Shown here one piece after another: positions 26,881 to 37,397 of a stretch of DNA of 64,000 nucleotides (its first letter is position 1; every line of letters begins with the position of its first letter). Source of the stretch: Bacteroidota bacterium. GTDB lineage: Bacteria > Bacteroidota > Bacteroidia > AKYH767-A > OLB10. The notes beneath the pieces are model-generated. The model was not told the origin of the DNA and made no database searches. It saw only the letters and a program-made list of their open reading frames with translations. A program made the position numbers and the translations under genes. The stretch is from the NCBI GenBank assembly GCA_016721435.1, contig JADKIC010000025.1, positions 1-64,000 on the forward strand, given 5' to 3'.

Positions 26881-27774
26881 ATGCAACAAATTACAATTAT
26901 TGGATCCGGACAAATGGGAAATGGCATTGCGCATGTATTTGCTCAAAGCGGTTACGATGTTACCATCATTGACATTCGACAGGAAGCATTAGATCAGGCC
27001 CTCATTACAATCGGAAAAAACATGGAGCGTCAGGTAGCGAAAGGGATAATCACCGAAGAGGAAAAAAATCAATCTCTCCAACGTATAAAAACCACGACTG
27101 CATTTGACAAAGGAGTGGCTGCTGCAGATCTTGTAGTAGAAGCCGCGACTGAAAACATTGATTTAAAATTAAAGATCTTTTCAGATTTAGACCGGTATAC
27201 AAAGGCGGAATGTATACTGGCCACTAACACTTCTTCGATATCCATCACCAGGATCGCGGCCTCAACGAAACGAGGCGACAAAGTCATTGGAATGCATTTC
27301 ATGAATCCTGTCCCTGTAATGAAATTGATAGAGGTAATTCGTGGTTATAACACCAGTGATGAAGTCACGAAACAGATTGTCGATTTATCGTTGAAACTCG
27401 GGAAGGTACCGGTAGAAGTCAATGATTATCCGGGCTTCGTTGCCAATAGAATTCTTATGCCCATGATCAACGAGGCCATTTTTACTTTGTTTGAGGGAGT
27501 GGCCGGAGTTCATGAAATAGACACCGTGATGAAACTTGGAATGGCGCATCCGATGGGGCCACTGCAACTCGCAGACTTTATAGGATTAGATACCTGTTTA
27601 AGTATATTAAGAGTAATACATGATGGTTTTGGCAATCCCAAATATGCACCATGTCCGCTACTCGTCAACATGGTTACCTCCGGCAACCTGGGAGTAAAAA
27701 CAGGACAAGGATTTTACAAATACACCAAAGGTGTAAAAGAACTTGTGGTTGCAGATTATTTTACCACGAAGTAA
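26881..27774 (+). CDS. 3-hydroxybutyryl-CoA dehydrogenase
   Basis: 297 aa. NAD-binding start ITIIGSGQMGNGIAHVFA, then EAATEN, the ATNTSSISI segment, the catalytic histidine in GMHFMNPVPVM and the conserved NDYPGFVANRILMPMINEA. It oxidises or reduces 3-hydroxyacyl-CoA in butyrate or fatty-acid metabolism. The start at 26881 is set by the upstream -7 box. The gene stands alone, with the T9SS gene upstream and a doubtful small frame convergent at its end. Confidence 0.92.
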   Translation: MQQITIIGSGQMGNGIAHVFAQSGYDVTIIDIRQEALDQALITIGKNMERQVAKGIITEEEKNQSLQRIKTTTAFDKGVAAADLVVEAATENIDLKLKIFSDLDRYTKAECILATNTSSISITRIAASTKRGDKVIGMHFMNPVPVMKLIEVIRGYNTSDEVTKQIVDLSLKLGKVPVEVNDYPGFVANRILMPMINEAIFTLFEGVAGVHEIDTVMKLGMAHPMGPLQLADFIGLDTCLSILRVIHDGFGNPKYAPCPLLVNMVTSGNLGVKTGQGFYKYTKGVKELVVADYFTTK

Positions 27775-27955
27775 TCGTTCGTTTTACCGGAGGAAAAGGA
27801 ATTCCGTGAGGAGTATATGTCATCACGTTAATGGCAGATTCACAAATTTTATCTCCCCGGGGACATTGCTTAGTGGTATAAAATGAAAGAAAGTAACATC
27901 CTTTTAAACGAGGTAATCTTTTAAGTAAATTTACAATAAGTGAGATGAAATTCAA
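27761..27955 (-). CDS. Doubtful small ORF with a Cys-rich centre
   Basis: 64 codons on the minus strand, overlapping the end of hbd by 14 bp. It has a hydrophobic N-terminus, then CPRGDKICES and TYTPHGIPFPPVKRT. The pattern loosely recalls short cysteine-containing Bacteroidota peptides, but I recognise no family and no promoter box. It may be chance. Confidence 0.22.
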   Translation of the reverse strand: MNFISLIVNLLKRLPRLKGCYFLSFYTTKQCPRGDKICESAINVMTYTPHGIPFPPVKRTITSW

Positions 27956-28000
27956 CTTCTACATAGAGGACAACAGCATAAATATCGAAACCACCAGAGG

Positions 28001-29053
28001 ATGAAAAAAGAAGGATTCAGAGAGGGAGATTTTGTCAGTTTTTTAAATGAAAAACAGGAAGGCATCGTTAAAGAAATACGGGCAGGAGGCAACATCGTTG
28101 TAGATATTGAAGACGGATTTCCCATTGAAGTTACCGCCGGTGAAATTGTTCTGGTTAAACGAAAAGGCGAAGAAGATCTAAAAAAACAGCAAGGTGATAA
28201 AATCATTTCTGAATCACTGGAGTTAAGCTATGTTTCTTTTCCGGAGATGTTACCCATCAAAAACGAAATTTATTTACTTATCGTTCCAACGGAAAACCAG
28301 GTGAGTTCCGGACCTTTGCGGTTATATCTGATCAACACAACCGAGCACCATTTTGTTTTTACATTACATAGCAGAAAACACAATAAATCTTCCGGTTTTA
28401 ATTATGGTACCCTTCCATCGGGACAATGTAATTTTTTATCCGAGATAAAAAGAGATGAGTTGTTTGAAAAAGGAGAATTTGTTTTTGATGCTTTGAAATT
28501 TCAATTCAACCCACACAACAGCACCTCCAGAATACACAAATCTATTGAAATAATATTGCCTGATATTTCACAGACTTTTCCAAAACTCCCTTCTCCCCTA
28601 TCCTTTGCCAAAATAGTACACTTGTTTAGCAGTTTAGAGCAAGATCCTTTAAACGACGAGGATATCTTCGAAAAACTAAAATCTGAATATGCACAACCTG
28701 AGAAGCAAAAATTTTCTGTGTCAAATGAAAAGCAGAAAAACAGGAATCAGGATTTTACTGCACAATTTGGTCTAACTCCTTCCAAATTTGAGGTAGATTT
28801 ACATATCGAAGAATTGACGGATCAAGTTGAAAAATTAAACAATTCGACGATGCTAGAAATACAGTTGAGACATTTCAGAAAGGAACTTGACCTGGCCATA
28901 CTGCGACATGCAAGATCTATTGTCTTTATTCATGGTATTGGCAATGGGAAATTAAAAGCAGAAATCAGAAAAGAACTCACCTCTTCCGGAATTCGTTTCA
29001 CTGACGGAGCTTATAATCGATACGGGGCCGGTGCAACGGAGGTATTCTTGTAA
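28001..29053 (+). CDS. DUF2027 protein with C-terminal Smr domain
   Basis: 350 aa. An N-terminal SH3-like part (REGDFVSFLNEKQEGIVKEI, PIEVTAGEIVLVKR) and a central beta-rich DUF2027 region are followed by a linker and an Smr domain from about residue 263: VDLHIEELTD, then VFIHGIGNGKLKAEIRKEL. Smr domains nick branched DNA or cleave RNA. This domain pair is specific to Bacteroidota. It converges with the DUF922 gene and has no operon partner here. Confidence 0.85.
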   Translation: MKKEGFREGDFVSFLNEKQEGIVKEIRAGGNIVVDIEDGFPIEVTAGEIVLVKRKGEEDLKKQQGDKIISESLELSYVSFPEMLPIKNEIYLLIVPTENQVSSGPLRLYLINTTEHHFVFTLHSRKHNKSSGFNYGTLPSGQCNFLSEIKRDELFEKGEFVFDALKFQFNPHNSTSRIHKSIEIILPDISQTFPKLPSPLSFAKIVHLFSSLEQDPLNDEDIFEKLKSEYAQPEKQKFSVSNEKQKNRNQDFTAQFGLTPSKFEVDLHIEELTDQVEKLNNSTMLEIQLRHFRKELDLAILRHARSIVFIHGIGNGKLKAEIRKELTSSGIRFTDGAYNRYGAGATEVFL

Positions 29054-29070
29054 CGGTGACTAACTATTAC

Positions 29071-29634
29071 TTACGACACTTTATCGTCTGAATACGGGGA
29101 CAATTTTTCAAGATCCATTTCGATTTGTTTCATCCACTTGGGAGAAAGGCCACTTTCACCTTCATGATCGGCGTCAAACTTTTCCTGCATTTTCTTCAAT
29201 TCAACAAAACACTTTTTATACGCCTTTTTTGCTGCTTCCGTACTCCGGACTTCTTTCAACTTTTGCCTTAACTTCCTGGCGTAAATTTCAGTAATATTAA
29301 AGTGAGCCTGTTCATGAAGGAGCGTTTCAGCATTTCCCGTATCGCGGATCCAGGATTGACCCGGCACCATAAAAGCGACCACTGTATAAGAAATCTTATT
29401 TCCCACTGATTCATAGGAAAAATGGATACCACAATATATAAATCCCTCTAATTGCTTGTAGGAACGCTTGCCGGTTTTAAAATTCGTTTTACGTCCCGGA
29501 GACTCTTTCCTGAAATCATCTATTGTTAACTGTGATGGGGAGCTCCATGCAATTTCATCTTTTAAAGCATGTGGTTGAGCAATAGAAATACTTGAAAGAA
29601 GTACCAGAAAGGAAATCATAACAGCATGTTTCAT
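29071..29634 (-). CDS. DUF922 secreted putative metalloprotease
   Basis: 187 aa. Signal peptide ending SIAQ, and the motif LLHEQAHFNITEIYARKL near residues 105-122, the HExxH-type helix of the DUF922 family of predicted zinc proteases (HEQAHF here). A helical C-terminal part follows. Likely periplasmic; substrate unknown. Confidence 0.78.
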   Translation of the reverse strand: MKHAVMISFLVLLSSISIAQPHALKDEIAWSSPSQLTIDDFRKESPGRKTNFKTGKRSYKQLEGFIYCGIHFSYESVGNKISYTVVAFMVPGQSWIRDTGNAETLLHEQAHFNITEIYARKLRQKLKEVRSTEAAKKAYKKCFVELKKMQEKFDADHEGESGLSPKWMKQIEMDLEKLSPYSDDKVS

Positions 29635-29689
29635 AGTGTAGAGATCATCAATTTGGAACTAAGATCAACATTATTTAATTTTACGTGAT

Positions 29690-31106
29690 ATGAAGATAAC
29701 CTTTCATGGTGCAGCGCAGACTGTAACCGGCAGCAAACACCTTATTACAACGGAGCGAAATAAACAATTATTATTGGATTGTGGGCTTTTTCAAAACAGC
29801 GGAGGAGACAACGCCGAATTAAACCGTCATTTAGGTTTTGATCCTTCCGGAATCGATTACATGATCCTTTCCCATGCATATTGATCATTCGGGCAATATT
29901 CCCTTTTTAGTAAAATCGGGGTATAGTGGTCCTATTTATTGCACACCTGCCACGCTTGACTTATGTACTATTATGTTGGCCGACAGTGCGCACATTCAGG
30001 AAAATGATATCAAATACTTAAATAAAAGAAGAGCCAAAAGCGGGAAAAGACCCCTTGATGAACTTTACAATGTGGACGATGTGGTTAAAGCGATGAAACA
30101 ATTTGTACCGGTGCCGCTGGATAAATGGGAAGAAATTGATCCGCATATAAAATTTCTATTTACTGATGCCGGCCATATTCTTGGAAGTGCCGCGGTGAAC
30201 CTTGTGTTTGAGGAGCCTACAGGAGCAACCAAAGTGTTCTTTTCAGGAGATATAGGAAGATCTAATGATATGATTTTGAGAAAACCACAAGACTTCCCTC
30301 AAGCGGACTATATTATCATGGAATCTACTTACGGTGACCGGCTTCATGAATCTTCCGTAGATGCCGAATTGCATCTATTTAATATTGTCAAAGACACCTG
30401 TGTTGCCCGAAAGGGGAAATTAATTATTCCGGCATTTAGTTTAGGTCGGACACAGGAAATCGTTTATTCATTAAACCGACTTTATAATAACGGACTAATC
30501 CCCCGAATTCCGGTATATGTTGATTCGCCTTTGGCCATCAGCGCTACCTCCATTATGCGGAAACACAAAGAATCATTTAATCCGGAAACTATTGAGTACA
30601 TGCAAAAGGATGATGATCCATTTGGATTTGAAACCTTACATTATGTCAGAGAAGTGGAGGACTCGAAAGCCTTGAATGATTTTGATGAACCCTGCATCAT
30701 TATATCCGCATCAGGCATGTTAGAGGCAGGAAGAATAAAACATCATGTGAAGAACAATATTAGTAATGAGAAAAACACCATATTGATTATTGGCTATGTC
30801 CCACCGGGGTCTTTGGGAGGGAAATTAATTGAAGGGACTAAGGAAGTCAAAATTTTCGGAGATATCTATCCGGTAAATGCGCAAATTGCTGTACTTGATT
30901 CGTATAGTGCTCATGCGGATTACAAGGAGATGATGGAATATCTTCGCTGTCAGAATCCTCAGCAGGTAAAACGACTTTTTTTAGTACATGGCGAACCGGA
31001 AGCCCAGTTAAAGTTCAAAGAGCATTTAAATGGTATGGGCTTTAGCGATATTGTTATTCCAATTCATGGGAGAGAGTTTTCCATTGGATTAAGTAAATAC
31101 TTCTAA
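29690..31106 (+). CDS. MBL-fold RNA exonuclease/endonuclease of the beta-CASP group
   Basis: Metallo-beta-lactamase domain: GAAQTVTGSKHL, metal motif SHAHIDHSG (restored; one C is missing near 29877), DAGHILGSAAV, FSGDIGR. The beta-CASP domain has IIISASGMLEAGRI and the late histidines in DSYSAHADY and VHGEPEA. These enzymes resemble CPSF73 and cut or trim RNA. Restored length is about 472 aa, normal. The slip falls exactly in the active-site motif, so an uncorrected annotation would lose it. Confidence 0.9.
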
Positions 31107-31337
31107 CATATTTTTCGAAACTACCTTGGTGTGACATGGCATCTTGTTTTCAAATAGATTGTATTGTTTTAATTTCCTGAGAAGGATAATCTAAATCGTC
31201 GAATCGAACAAGCCTTTTATTTAGTGAGTCCGCATCTGTTTTAACAATGCTCCCTGCAAAAAGGCCGTTAATTCCTCATTTTAAAAATTCACTCACTGAC
31301 CTCCATTGCAAATTGATTTAACAGATTTATACCAATA

Positions 31338-31353
31338 TGTGATAAAGATCATA
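31338..31353 (+). promoter_or_regulatory. FNR/CRP-type site upstream of the DUF2892 gene
   Basis: TGTGA, 6 nt, TCATA; the core TGAT-N4-ATCA matches the FNR half-sites. The centre is 51.5 bp before the first base of the -7 box at 31397, the same distance as for ccoI and ccoS. Confidence 0.6.
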
Positions 31354-31396
31354 AAACTTCCTGACGAGAATTATAAACCTTAACTGTACATGAGGG

Positions 31397-31404
31397 TACT
31401 TTTG
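31397..31404 (+). promoter_or_regulatory. -7 box of the DUF2892 gene
   Basis: TACTTTTG fits TAnnTTTG. The -33 TTTG is absent, as expected for a promoter that needs an activator. Leader about 35-40 nt. Confidence 0.55.
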
Positions 31405-31444
31405 AAATATAAATCATATTTCGTTCACCTTTAAAAAATAATAT

Positions 31445-31636
31445 ATGAAAACGAACTTAGGAATGACAGACCGTGTTATCAGAATGTTTCTTGGAATTTC
31501 AGTTGCAATGGTATTTATATACCATGGCAGCATTTGGGCTCTTCTTGGTTTAATTCCATTTATTACCGGTATAATCGGCAATTGCCCTTTATACAATATA
31601 ATGGGAATTAATACTGTTGAAGCAGACCACTCTTAA
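31445..31636 (+). CDS. DUF2892 small membrane protein
   Basis: 63 aa: N-terminal MTDRVIRMFLG, two hydrophobic spans, then GNCPLYNIMGINT, the hallmark of the DUF2892/YgaP transmembrane family. In other bacteria the domain is linked to sulfur-transfer (rhodanese) enzymes. The FNR-type site upstream and the cbb3 island downstream suggest a low-oxygen role. No partner domain is fused. Confidence 0.85.
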   Translation: MKTNLGMTDRVIRMFLGISVAMVFIYHGSIWALLGLIPFITGIIGNCPLYNIMGINTVEADHS

Positions 31637-31728
31637 ACTAAATAATTTTCCGAATCCGTCAAAATATGCCGCTAAGTTGCGCAAGATCTCTTAATTTTAG
31701 CAGCAATCCTGACAGGATAGAAGAATAA

Positions 31729-32971
31729 ATGAAACAGCTACAGAAACCGGAGTTAATCGACACACTATTCAATCATTCAGCGGAAGGAATAATTGTAGTT
31801 GACGTAAAGGGAAATATACGTTTAGCAAATTCGGCGATTGCCAGAATGCTTAATTATTCTACTTCAGAACTGGAGTCTTTAAATGTTGATGATCTAGTAC
31901 CTGATATGGTTCGATCAAAGCATCGACAACATAGAAACGACTTCCATAAGCATTCTAACACCCGTACAATGGGAATGGGAATTGACTTATTTGCCCGAAA
32001 AAACGGCGGAGAATTACTTCCGGTCGAAATTAGTTTGAGCCCAATGGAAGTGAATGGTGAAAAGTTTATCATGTCCTTTATCATCGACATTACACTTCGA
32101 AAACAAATCGAACAATCGGTACTGGATAAGCAAAAGGAATTGGAAAGAGTTGCTGCAGCACTTATCGCCACCAATGAAGAGCTGGAAAAAAAAGTATCCG
32201 ACCGGACAAAAGTTCTTCAGGAAGCCATCAGGGAACTGGAAAAATCAAGAAATGAACTTAGTGAAGCATTAGAAAAAGAAAAGGACTTAAATGATTTGAA
32301 ATCACGATTCATTTCTATGGCTTCACATGAATTCAGAACCCCTTTAACAACTATTCTTTCATCTGCCAGCCTTATATCAGAATACAATACCAATGAAAGT
32401 TTAGACAAACGGATAAAACATATTAATAGAATTAAATCATCGGTTAACAATCTCAATGATATACTTAGCGATTTTCTATCTATCAGCAAACTTGAAGAAG
32501 GGAAGGTGCATGCTGAATACAGAAATTTCGATTTAACAGAGCTCGTGGATGAAGTAGTTTTAGATATGCAAATAAATGCAAGAAGTGGACAGAAAATTAA
32601 ATATGAGCATAAGGGAGACGTGGCTGTTTATCTGGATAGTAAACTCATTAAAAACATACTCATCAATCTAATCAATAATGCGATTAAATTTACCGGGGAA
32701 AATAAGAGTATTTATATTAGAACCAGGTGTGATTCTTATACCATCAGTTTTGAAATACAGGATGAAGGCATGGGTATAAGTGAAGATGATCAGAAGCATC
32801 TATTTGAACGTTTTTACAGGGGAAAAAACGCATTTAACATTCAAGGCACCTGGACTTGGACTGCACATCGTGGGAAATTACGTTGACTTAATGAAAGGAC
32901 ATATTATTTTAAACAGCATACTCAATAAAGGTACCACCATAAAAATAACCTTTCCAAATCAGAAGCATTAA
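31729..32971 (+). CDS. PAS-domain sensor histidine kinase
   Basis: About 413 aa. PAS domain (residues 8-120), coiled coil (about 130-185), HisKA with phospho-acceptor in MASHEFRTPLTTILSS, and HATPase with LINNAIKFTG and DEGMGISEDDQ. A slip near 32850 breaks the last G box, which restores as GTGLGLHIVGNYV. No membrane segment, so it senses a cytoplasmic signal. It ends 2 bp before the receiver-CRP gene, so the two form a two-component pair. Confidence 0.88.
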
Positions 32972-32973
32972 CT

Positions 32974-34035
32974 ATGAACAAAAAAATTCTATTGATCGAG
33001 GACAACGAAGATGTTAGGGAAAATACAGCCGAAATACTGGAGCTGGCTGAATACAAAGTACTCACTGCTCCTGATGGTAAGGAAGGTGTTGAACTAGCCC
33101 GAAAGGAGTTGCCTGATCTGATCATTTGTGATATCATGATGCCCGGATTAGATGGTTATGGAGTACTTCATCTTCTGAGTAAGGACCCACAATTATCCAC
33201 TGTCCCCTTTATTTTTTTAACAGCCAAAGCGGAAAGAAGTGATATGAGAAAAGGTATGGAATTGGGCGCGGATGACTATATCACAAAACCATTTGATAAA
33301 ACCGAACTTTTAAATGCCGTTGAAAGTAGATTGAAGAAAGCTGAGACATTGAAGAAAGAGTATGACAAAGACCTCGAAGGTCTGGGTAATTTTATTAGTG
33401 ATGTCGCCGGAGCCGGAGCTTTAAAGCGGTTTTTAGAAGGTAAAAAAATCAATCATTACCGGAAAAAAGAAAGTATTTATTTAGAGGGGAATTATCCTAA
33501 TGGATTATTTTTCATCAATAGTGGCAAAATAAAAATCTTTAAAACTCACGAATATGGAAAAGAGCTGATAACCGACTTATTGAAAGAAGGAGATTTTTTT
33601 GGCTATACTACCCTATTAGAAGAAAATCCATATAACGAATCTGCTGAAGCTTTGGAAGATGCTGAAATCACCTTTATTCCTAAAGAAGAATTCCAACAAA
33701 TGGTTTTCGGAAATGTGTCCGTCACAAAAAATTTCCTTAAGATTTTAACCAAAGGGGTATTAGATAAACAGGAACGGTTACTCGACTTAGCTTATAGCTC
33801 GGTACGGAAGAGGACAGCAGAGGCCTTAGTCTTGTTAAGAGATAAGTACCAGGCTAAAGAAGGAGAACAGTTTTCCATTGCAATAGCCCGGGATGACCTT
33901 GCGAATATTGTAGGCACTGCCACGGAATCTTTGATACGCACACTGAGTGATTTTAAGGAAGAAAAACTCATTGAAATCAAGGATGGCAAAATCAAGATTC
34001 TTGATGAAAAGAAACTCAGGAATTTAAAAGCTTAA
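32974..34035 (+). CDS. Receiver domain fused to a CRP/FNR-type transcription regulator
   Basis: 353 aa. Receiver 1-125 with acidic pocket LIEDNED, phospho-acceptor aspartate in DLIICDIMMPG and lysine in DYITKPFD. Cyclic-nucleotide-like sensor domain about 150-265 (YLEGNYPNGLFFINSGKIKIF). Winged helix about 275-353 with recognition helix ATESLIRTLSDF: the Glu and Arg that read the GA/TC core in CRP and FNR are kept, while the Ser of FNR is Ile. No N-terminal cysteine cluster for an iron-sulfur centre. Phosphorylation by the adjacent kinase probably replaces direct oxygen sensing. It is the natural candidate to bind the four nearby TGAT-N4-ATCA sites. Confidence 0.88.
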   Translation: MNKKILLIEDNEDVRENTAEILELAEYKVLTAPDGKEGVELARKELPDLIICDIMMPGLDGYGVLHLLSKDPQLSTVPFIFLTAKAERSDMRKGMELGADDYITKPFDKTELLNAVESRLKKAETLKKEYDKDLEGLGNFISDVAGAGALKRFLEGKKINHYRKKESIYLEGNYPNGLFFINSGKIKIFKTHEYGKELITDLLKEGDFFGYTTLLEENPYNESAEALEDAEITFIPKEEFQQMVFGNVSVTKNFLKILTKGVLDKQERLLDLAYSSVRKRTAEALVLLRDKYQAKEGEQFSIAIARDDLANIVGTATESLIRTLSDFKEEKLIEIKDGKIKILDEKKLRNLKA

Positions 34036-34064
34036 ATGAAATATTGATCATTTAATAGCGCACA

Positions 34065-34469
34065 CTAATAAATATCGCTATCCTCCGGATTTTCGCGGCG
34101 AGGATTAATTTGACGGGATAACTCTGCACCTTCATCATTCTGCTGACGAAGCGACCATGAATCTGTAGCGGAAGTCTCCAACCAGACATTACCGGACTTC
34201 CTAAAGACTTGAGCTGAAAGACCGAATTTGGACAAAAACTGTTCTTCCAATTCATTCACAGTCATTTGCTCGTTAATGATCAAATCGCCTTCCGTTTTGG
34301 GAACCCGGCAATCACGAACAAATCTGCTATTTTCATGAATAAGATTTTTAGCTGAAGCTTCTCCGATTTTATGTGGTGTTTTAAAAAATTCAATCTTCAG
34401 AAAGGGAAACAAGGCATTAAAGTCGGCTTGTAAACCCGATAATCTCCTCTCATTACTTATTTTAATCAT
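34065..34469 (-). CDS. Conserved small Bacteroidota protein of unknown function
   Basis: 134 aa from MIKISNERRLSG. A frame upstream of this start would run through the FNR-like site at 34582-34595. Features are FNALFPFLKIEFFKTPH, MTVNELEEQFLSKFGL and the conserved end SAQVFRKSGNVWLETSATDSWSL. I recall similar unnamed proteins in Bacteroidota near respiration or stress genes, but no function is known. It converges with the regulator gene and is itself preceded by an FNR-like palindrome. Confidence 0.65.
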   Translation of the reverse strand: MIKISNERRLSGLQADFNALFPFLKIEFFKTPHKIGEASAKNLIHENSRFVRDCRVPKTEGDLIINEQMTVNELEEQFLSKFGLSAQVFRKSGNVWLETSATDSWSLRQQNDEGAELSRQINPRRENPEDSDIY

Positions 34470-34581
34470 CATATTCGCGTTGGGATTAATTCTACCGTAC
34501 ATATTCTTTTCTACTTTATTAGCTTCAATAATTCGTATTATATATAACCCACAAAAGTGAAGTATGGTTTTATTATTACAA

Positions 34582-34595
34582 ATGATAAATATCAT
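34582..34595 (-). promoter_or_regulatory. FNR-like palindrome upstream of the small conserved gene
   Basis: ATGAT, AAAT, ATCAT: a perfect palindrome with the TGAT-N4-ATCA core. A CACTTTTG box (34552-34559, minus strand) begins 29.5 bp from its centre, two helical turns closer than at the other three promoters and compatible with a class II (-41.5) position. Confidence 0.45.
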
Positions 34596-34886
34596 GGGCC
34601 ACTACTTATGATATCTTATTCATTTCTACTTCACAATGCATAAGTTAAAGTCTGTTACATCACTTTTCAACACATAATCAACTTTTTATAATCTCAAATT
34701 AATTATTATATTTACTTAATAAAGTATAGCTTTAAGACTTATCTGAACCTGACATTTCATACATAAATTCCTAACACATAGATTAAGAAACAAGCCTACA
34801 TTAATCAGATTCAACAAGGCAAAAATGAAGAGCTCTTACCTGATAATCTATGATTTCTGTCAAATGAAACACTGATTCTAACCAAA

Positions 34887-34900
34887 TTGATAACCATCAA
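34887..34900 (+). promoter_or_regulatory. Perfect FNR box upstream of ccoI
   Basis: TTGAT, AACC, ATCAA matches the FNR consensus at all ten positions. Its centre is 51.5 bp before the first base of a near-consensus -7 box (TATTCTTG, 34945-34952). No -33 box is present. Confidence 0.75.
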
Positions 34901-34987
34901 TAAAATAAATGATTTATCTCACAAACCTGTTTTTTTATATATCATATTCTTGTGACTAAATTCCTCTAAAAAATACATCGCATCAAC

Positions 34988-37394
34988 ATAGTCACTAAAA
35001 CTCAATGTTATCATTGTGGTGAAGAATGTTTGGAAGACAAAGTTAAATTTGATGATAAAAATTTTTGTTGTACAGGATGCAAATTGGTGTATGAGGTTCT
35101 TGCCGAAAACAACTTATGTAATTATTATCAATTAGATACGAAGCCGGGGTTCACAATCCCACCCATTTATAGGCGAGCGGTATGCTTATCTGGATGATAA
35201 AAAGATTGAGTCAACCCTCATTAAGTTCCGGGACAAGAATACCGTTCATCTCCTTTTTCATATCCCTACTATGCATTGCAGTAGTTGCATTTGGTTACTA
35301 GAGCATTTAGGAAAGCTGGAAAAAGGAATTTTACGTTCACATACTGATTTCATTCAAAAGGAGCTCAGTATAGTTTATGATCCTACACAAACCAGTTTAA
35401 GAAAGATTGTTGAGAAGCTGCATCAAATCGGGTATCCACCGGAGCTCAACTTAAAGCAAACAGACAAAAGTGAAAAAGTGGTCAGAAGCCGAAGTCGCAT
35501 TTACAAAATAGGGATTGCCGGCTTTGCATTTGGAAATATTATGCTCTTGAGTTTTCCGGAGTATTTTTCCGGAGGAACTTACCATGGAGAAGATTTTAGC
35601 AGGGCCTTTGGTTATATCATTCTATTCCTTTCGCTACCCGTATTTTTTTACAGCGCCGGTGAATTCCTTGAAAATGCACTTTTAAGCTTCAGACAGCGCA
35701 CTATAAATATTGATGTTCCGATTGCCATTGGTATTGTGGCTATGTTCCTCCGCAGTAGTTATGAAATACTCAGTGGCAGCGGTCCCGGATATTTTGACAG
35801 TATGACCGGACTCGTGTTTTTCATGCTTATCGGTCGGAATTTCCAAAATAAGACTTATCAATGGCTTTCTTTTGATCGTGATTATAAATCCTATTTCCCT
35901 ATCGCGGTAAGCAGGATCTATAGTAATAGACAAGAAGTTGTTTCGGTCAATGAACTCAAAGTAAACGACCGGATTTTTATCAGAAACCTGGAAATTATTC
36001 CTGCAGATGTGCTCTTAATAAGTGAAAGTGCAGAAATTGATTATAGTTTTGTGACGGGGGAATCACGACCTGTCCGCTGTGAAAAAGGGGATAGAATATT
36101 TGCCGGAGGACGGTTAAACGGAAATCCCGCCGAGGTGGTTGTTCAGCAGGAAGTCTCACAAAGCTATCTGACGCAGTTATGGAATCAATCCTCAGGAAAG
36201 CAGGAATATAAAAGTGGATTTCAAAAAGTAGTTGAAAAAATCAGTCGTTGGTTCGTTGTCATCACACTACTTATAGCAGTTGGCTCATTTCTTTACTGGT
36301 ACGCTATTGATTTCAACAGAGCTCTTCATGCCTTCACCTCGGTGTTGGTCATCGCCTGCGCCTGCGCCCTCGCTTTATCAGCCCCATTTACATTCGGCAA
36401 TATGATACGAATACTTGGCAAGAAGGGTATTTACCTTAAAAACACCAATGTACTTGAAAAACTGGCCGATATTGACACCGTCGTTTTTGACAAAACAGGG
36501 ACCTTAACCGAAGCAGAAAATGCGACGGTAGAATTTGATGGTATTCCTTTATCTCCGGAACTAAAAAAGGCTATTGCCGATCTGGCAAATGCATCCTCTC
36601 ATCCATTAAGCCGGATACTGGCAAAAAAGTTAAAGGATGAAGGTCATACCAATAGTCAGTTGAGCAATGTAGTAGAAAAAGAGGGATTGGGCATATCCGG
36701 TCAATCTAAGCAGTTCTTTATCCGACTCGGCAGCAGTAAATTTTTAAATGATAGTACTACATACCCAAGCGGTTTCCAGACAACAACCGTTGGACTTCAG
36801 GTAAACGGTGAGCTATTGGGGTATTTTAAATTCCATAACCGGTACCGTCCTTCCGCCTCACCCATGGTTCAGAAATTAAAAAGAGATGGATATATACTAT
36901 CTGTAATAAGTGGAGATCACGAACATGAGCGTTCCCGTTTAGCGACATTGATTGGTCAGGAAGAAGGATTGGCATTTGAACAAAAGCCGGAAGACAAAGT
37001 GAGTTATGTTGTGGGACTTCAGCAACAGGGAAAAAAAGTAATGATGGTGGGTGATGGATTAAACGATGCCGTTGCTCTTTTAAACAGTCATGTAGGATTG
37101 GCCGTTGCGGAGGACATCAATAATTTCACCCCGGGATGCGATGGGATTCTTCTTTCCAAAAAGTTTGGTAGCATCGGTGCATTATTGGCCTTTGCAAAAT
37201 CAGGACAACGCATCATTATTATCAGTTTCATTATCTCTCTACTCTACAATTTCACCGGTTTATGGTTTGCTGTTCAGGGCACACTTTCACCGGTAATAGC
37301 CGCTATATTGATGCCTATCAGCACCAGCAGTTTAGTGATTTACACGGTATTGGCGAGTAGTTATAAAGCAAGGACATTGTTGAAAGATGCGTAA
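34988..37394 (+). CDS. ccoI: Copper-transporting P-type ATPase for cbb3 oxidase assembly
   Basis: N-terminal cysteine-rich zinc-ribbon-like part (CYHCGEEC, FCCTGCKLVYEVL), then a metal-binding domain with MHCSSCIW. After that come eight membrane spans with TGES, the phosphorylation motif FDKTGTLT, SHPLSR and GDGLNDAVALL. It supplies copper to the oxidase. A slip near 35170 splits the first 60 codons from the rest. No ATG is found in the restored frame before CYHC; a stop at 34967 limits the start to 34970-34991, so the start is uncertain. The membrane motif reads Cys-Ala-Cys where the family has Cys-Pro-Cys. Confidence 0.85.
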
Positions 37395-37397
37395 ATC

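Larger units (their letters stand above)
31107..31444. other. 338-bp intergenic region upstream of the DUF2892 gene
   Basis: The left two thirds show nothing recognisable. The right third holds an FNR-type palindrome (31338-31353) and a -7 box (31397-31404). Confidence 0.5.
34470..34987. other. Long AT-rich intergenic region between two divergent genes
   Basis: About 520 bp between the small conserved protein (leftward) and ccoI (rightward). It contains an FNR-type site for each direction (34582-34595 and 34887-34900). The middle, 34600-34860, shows nothing recognisable. Confidence 0.55.
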
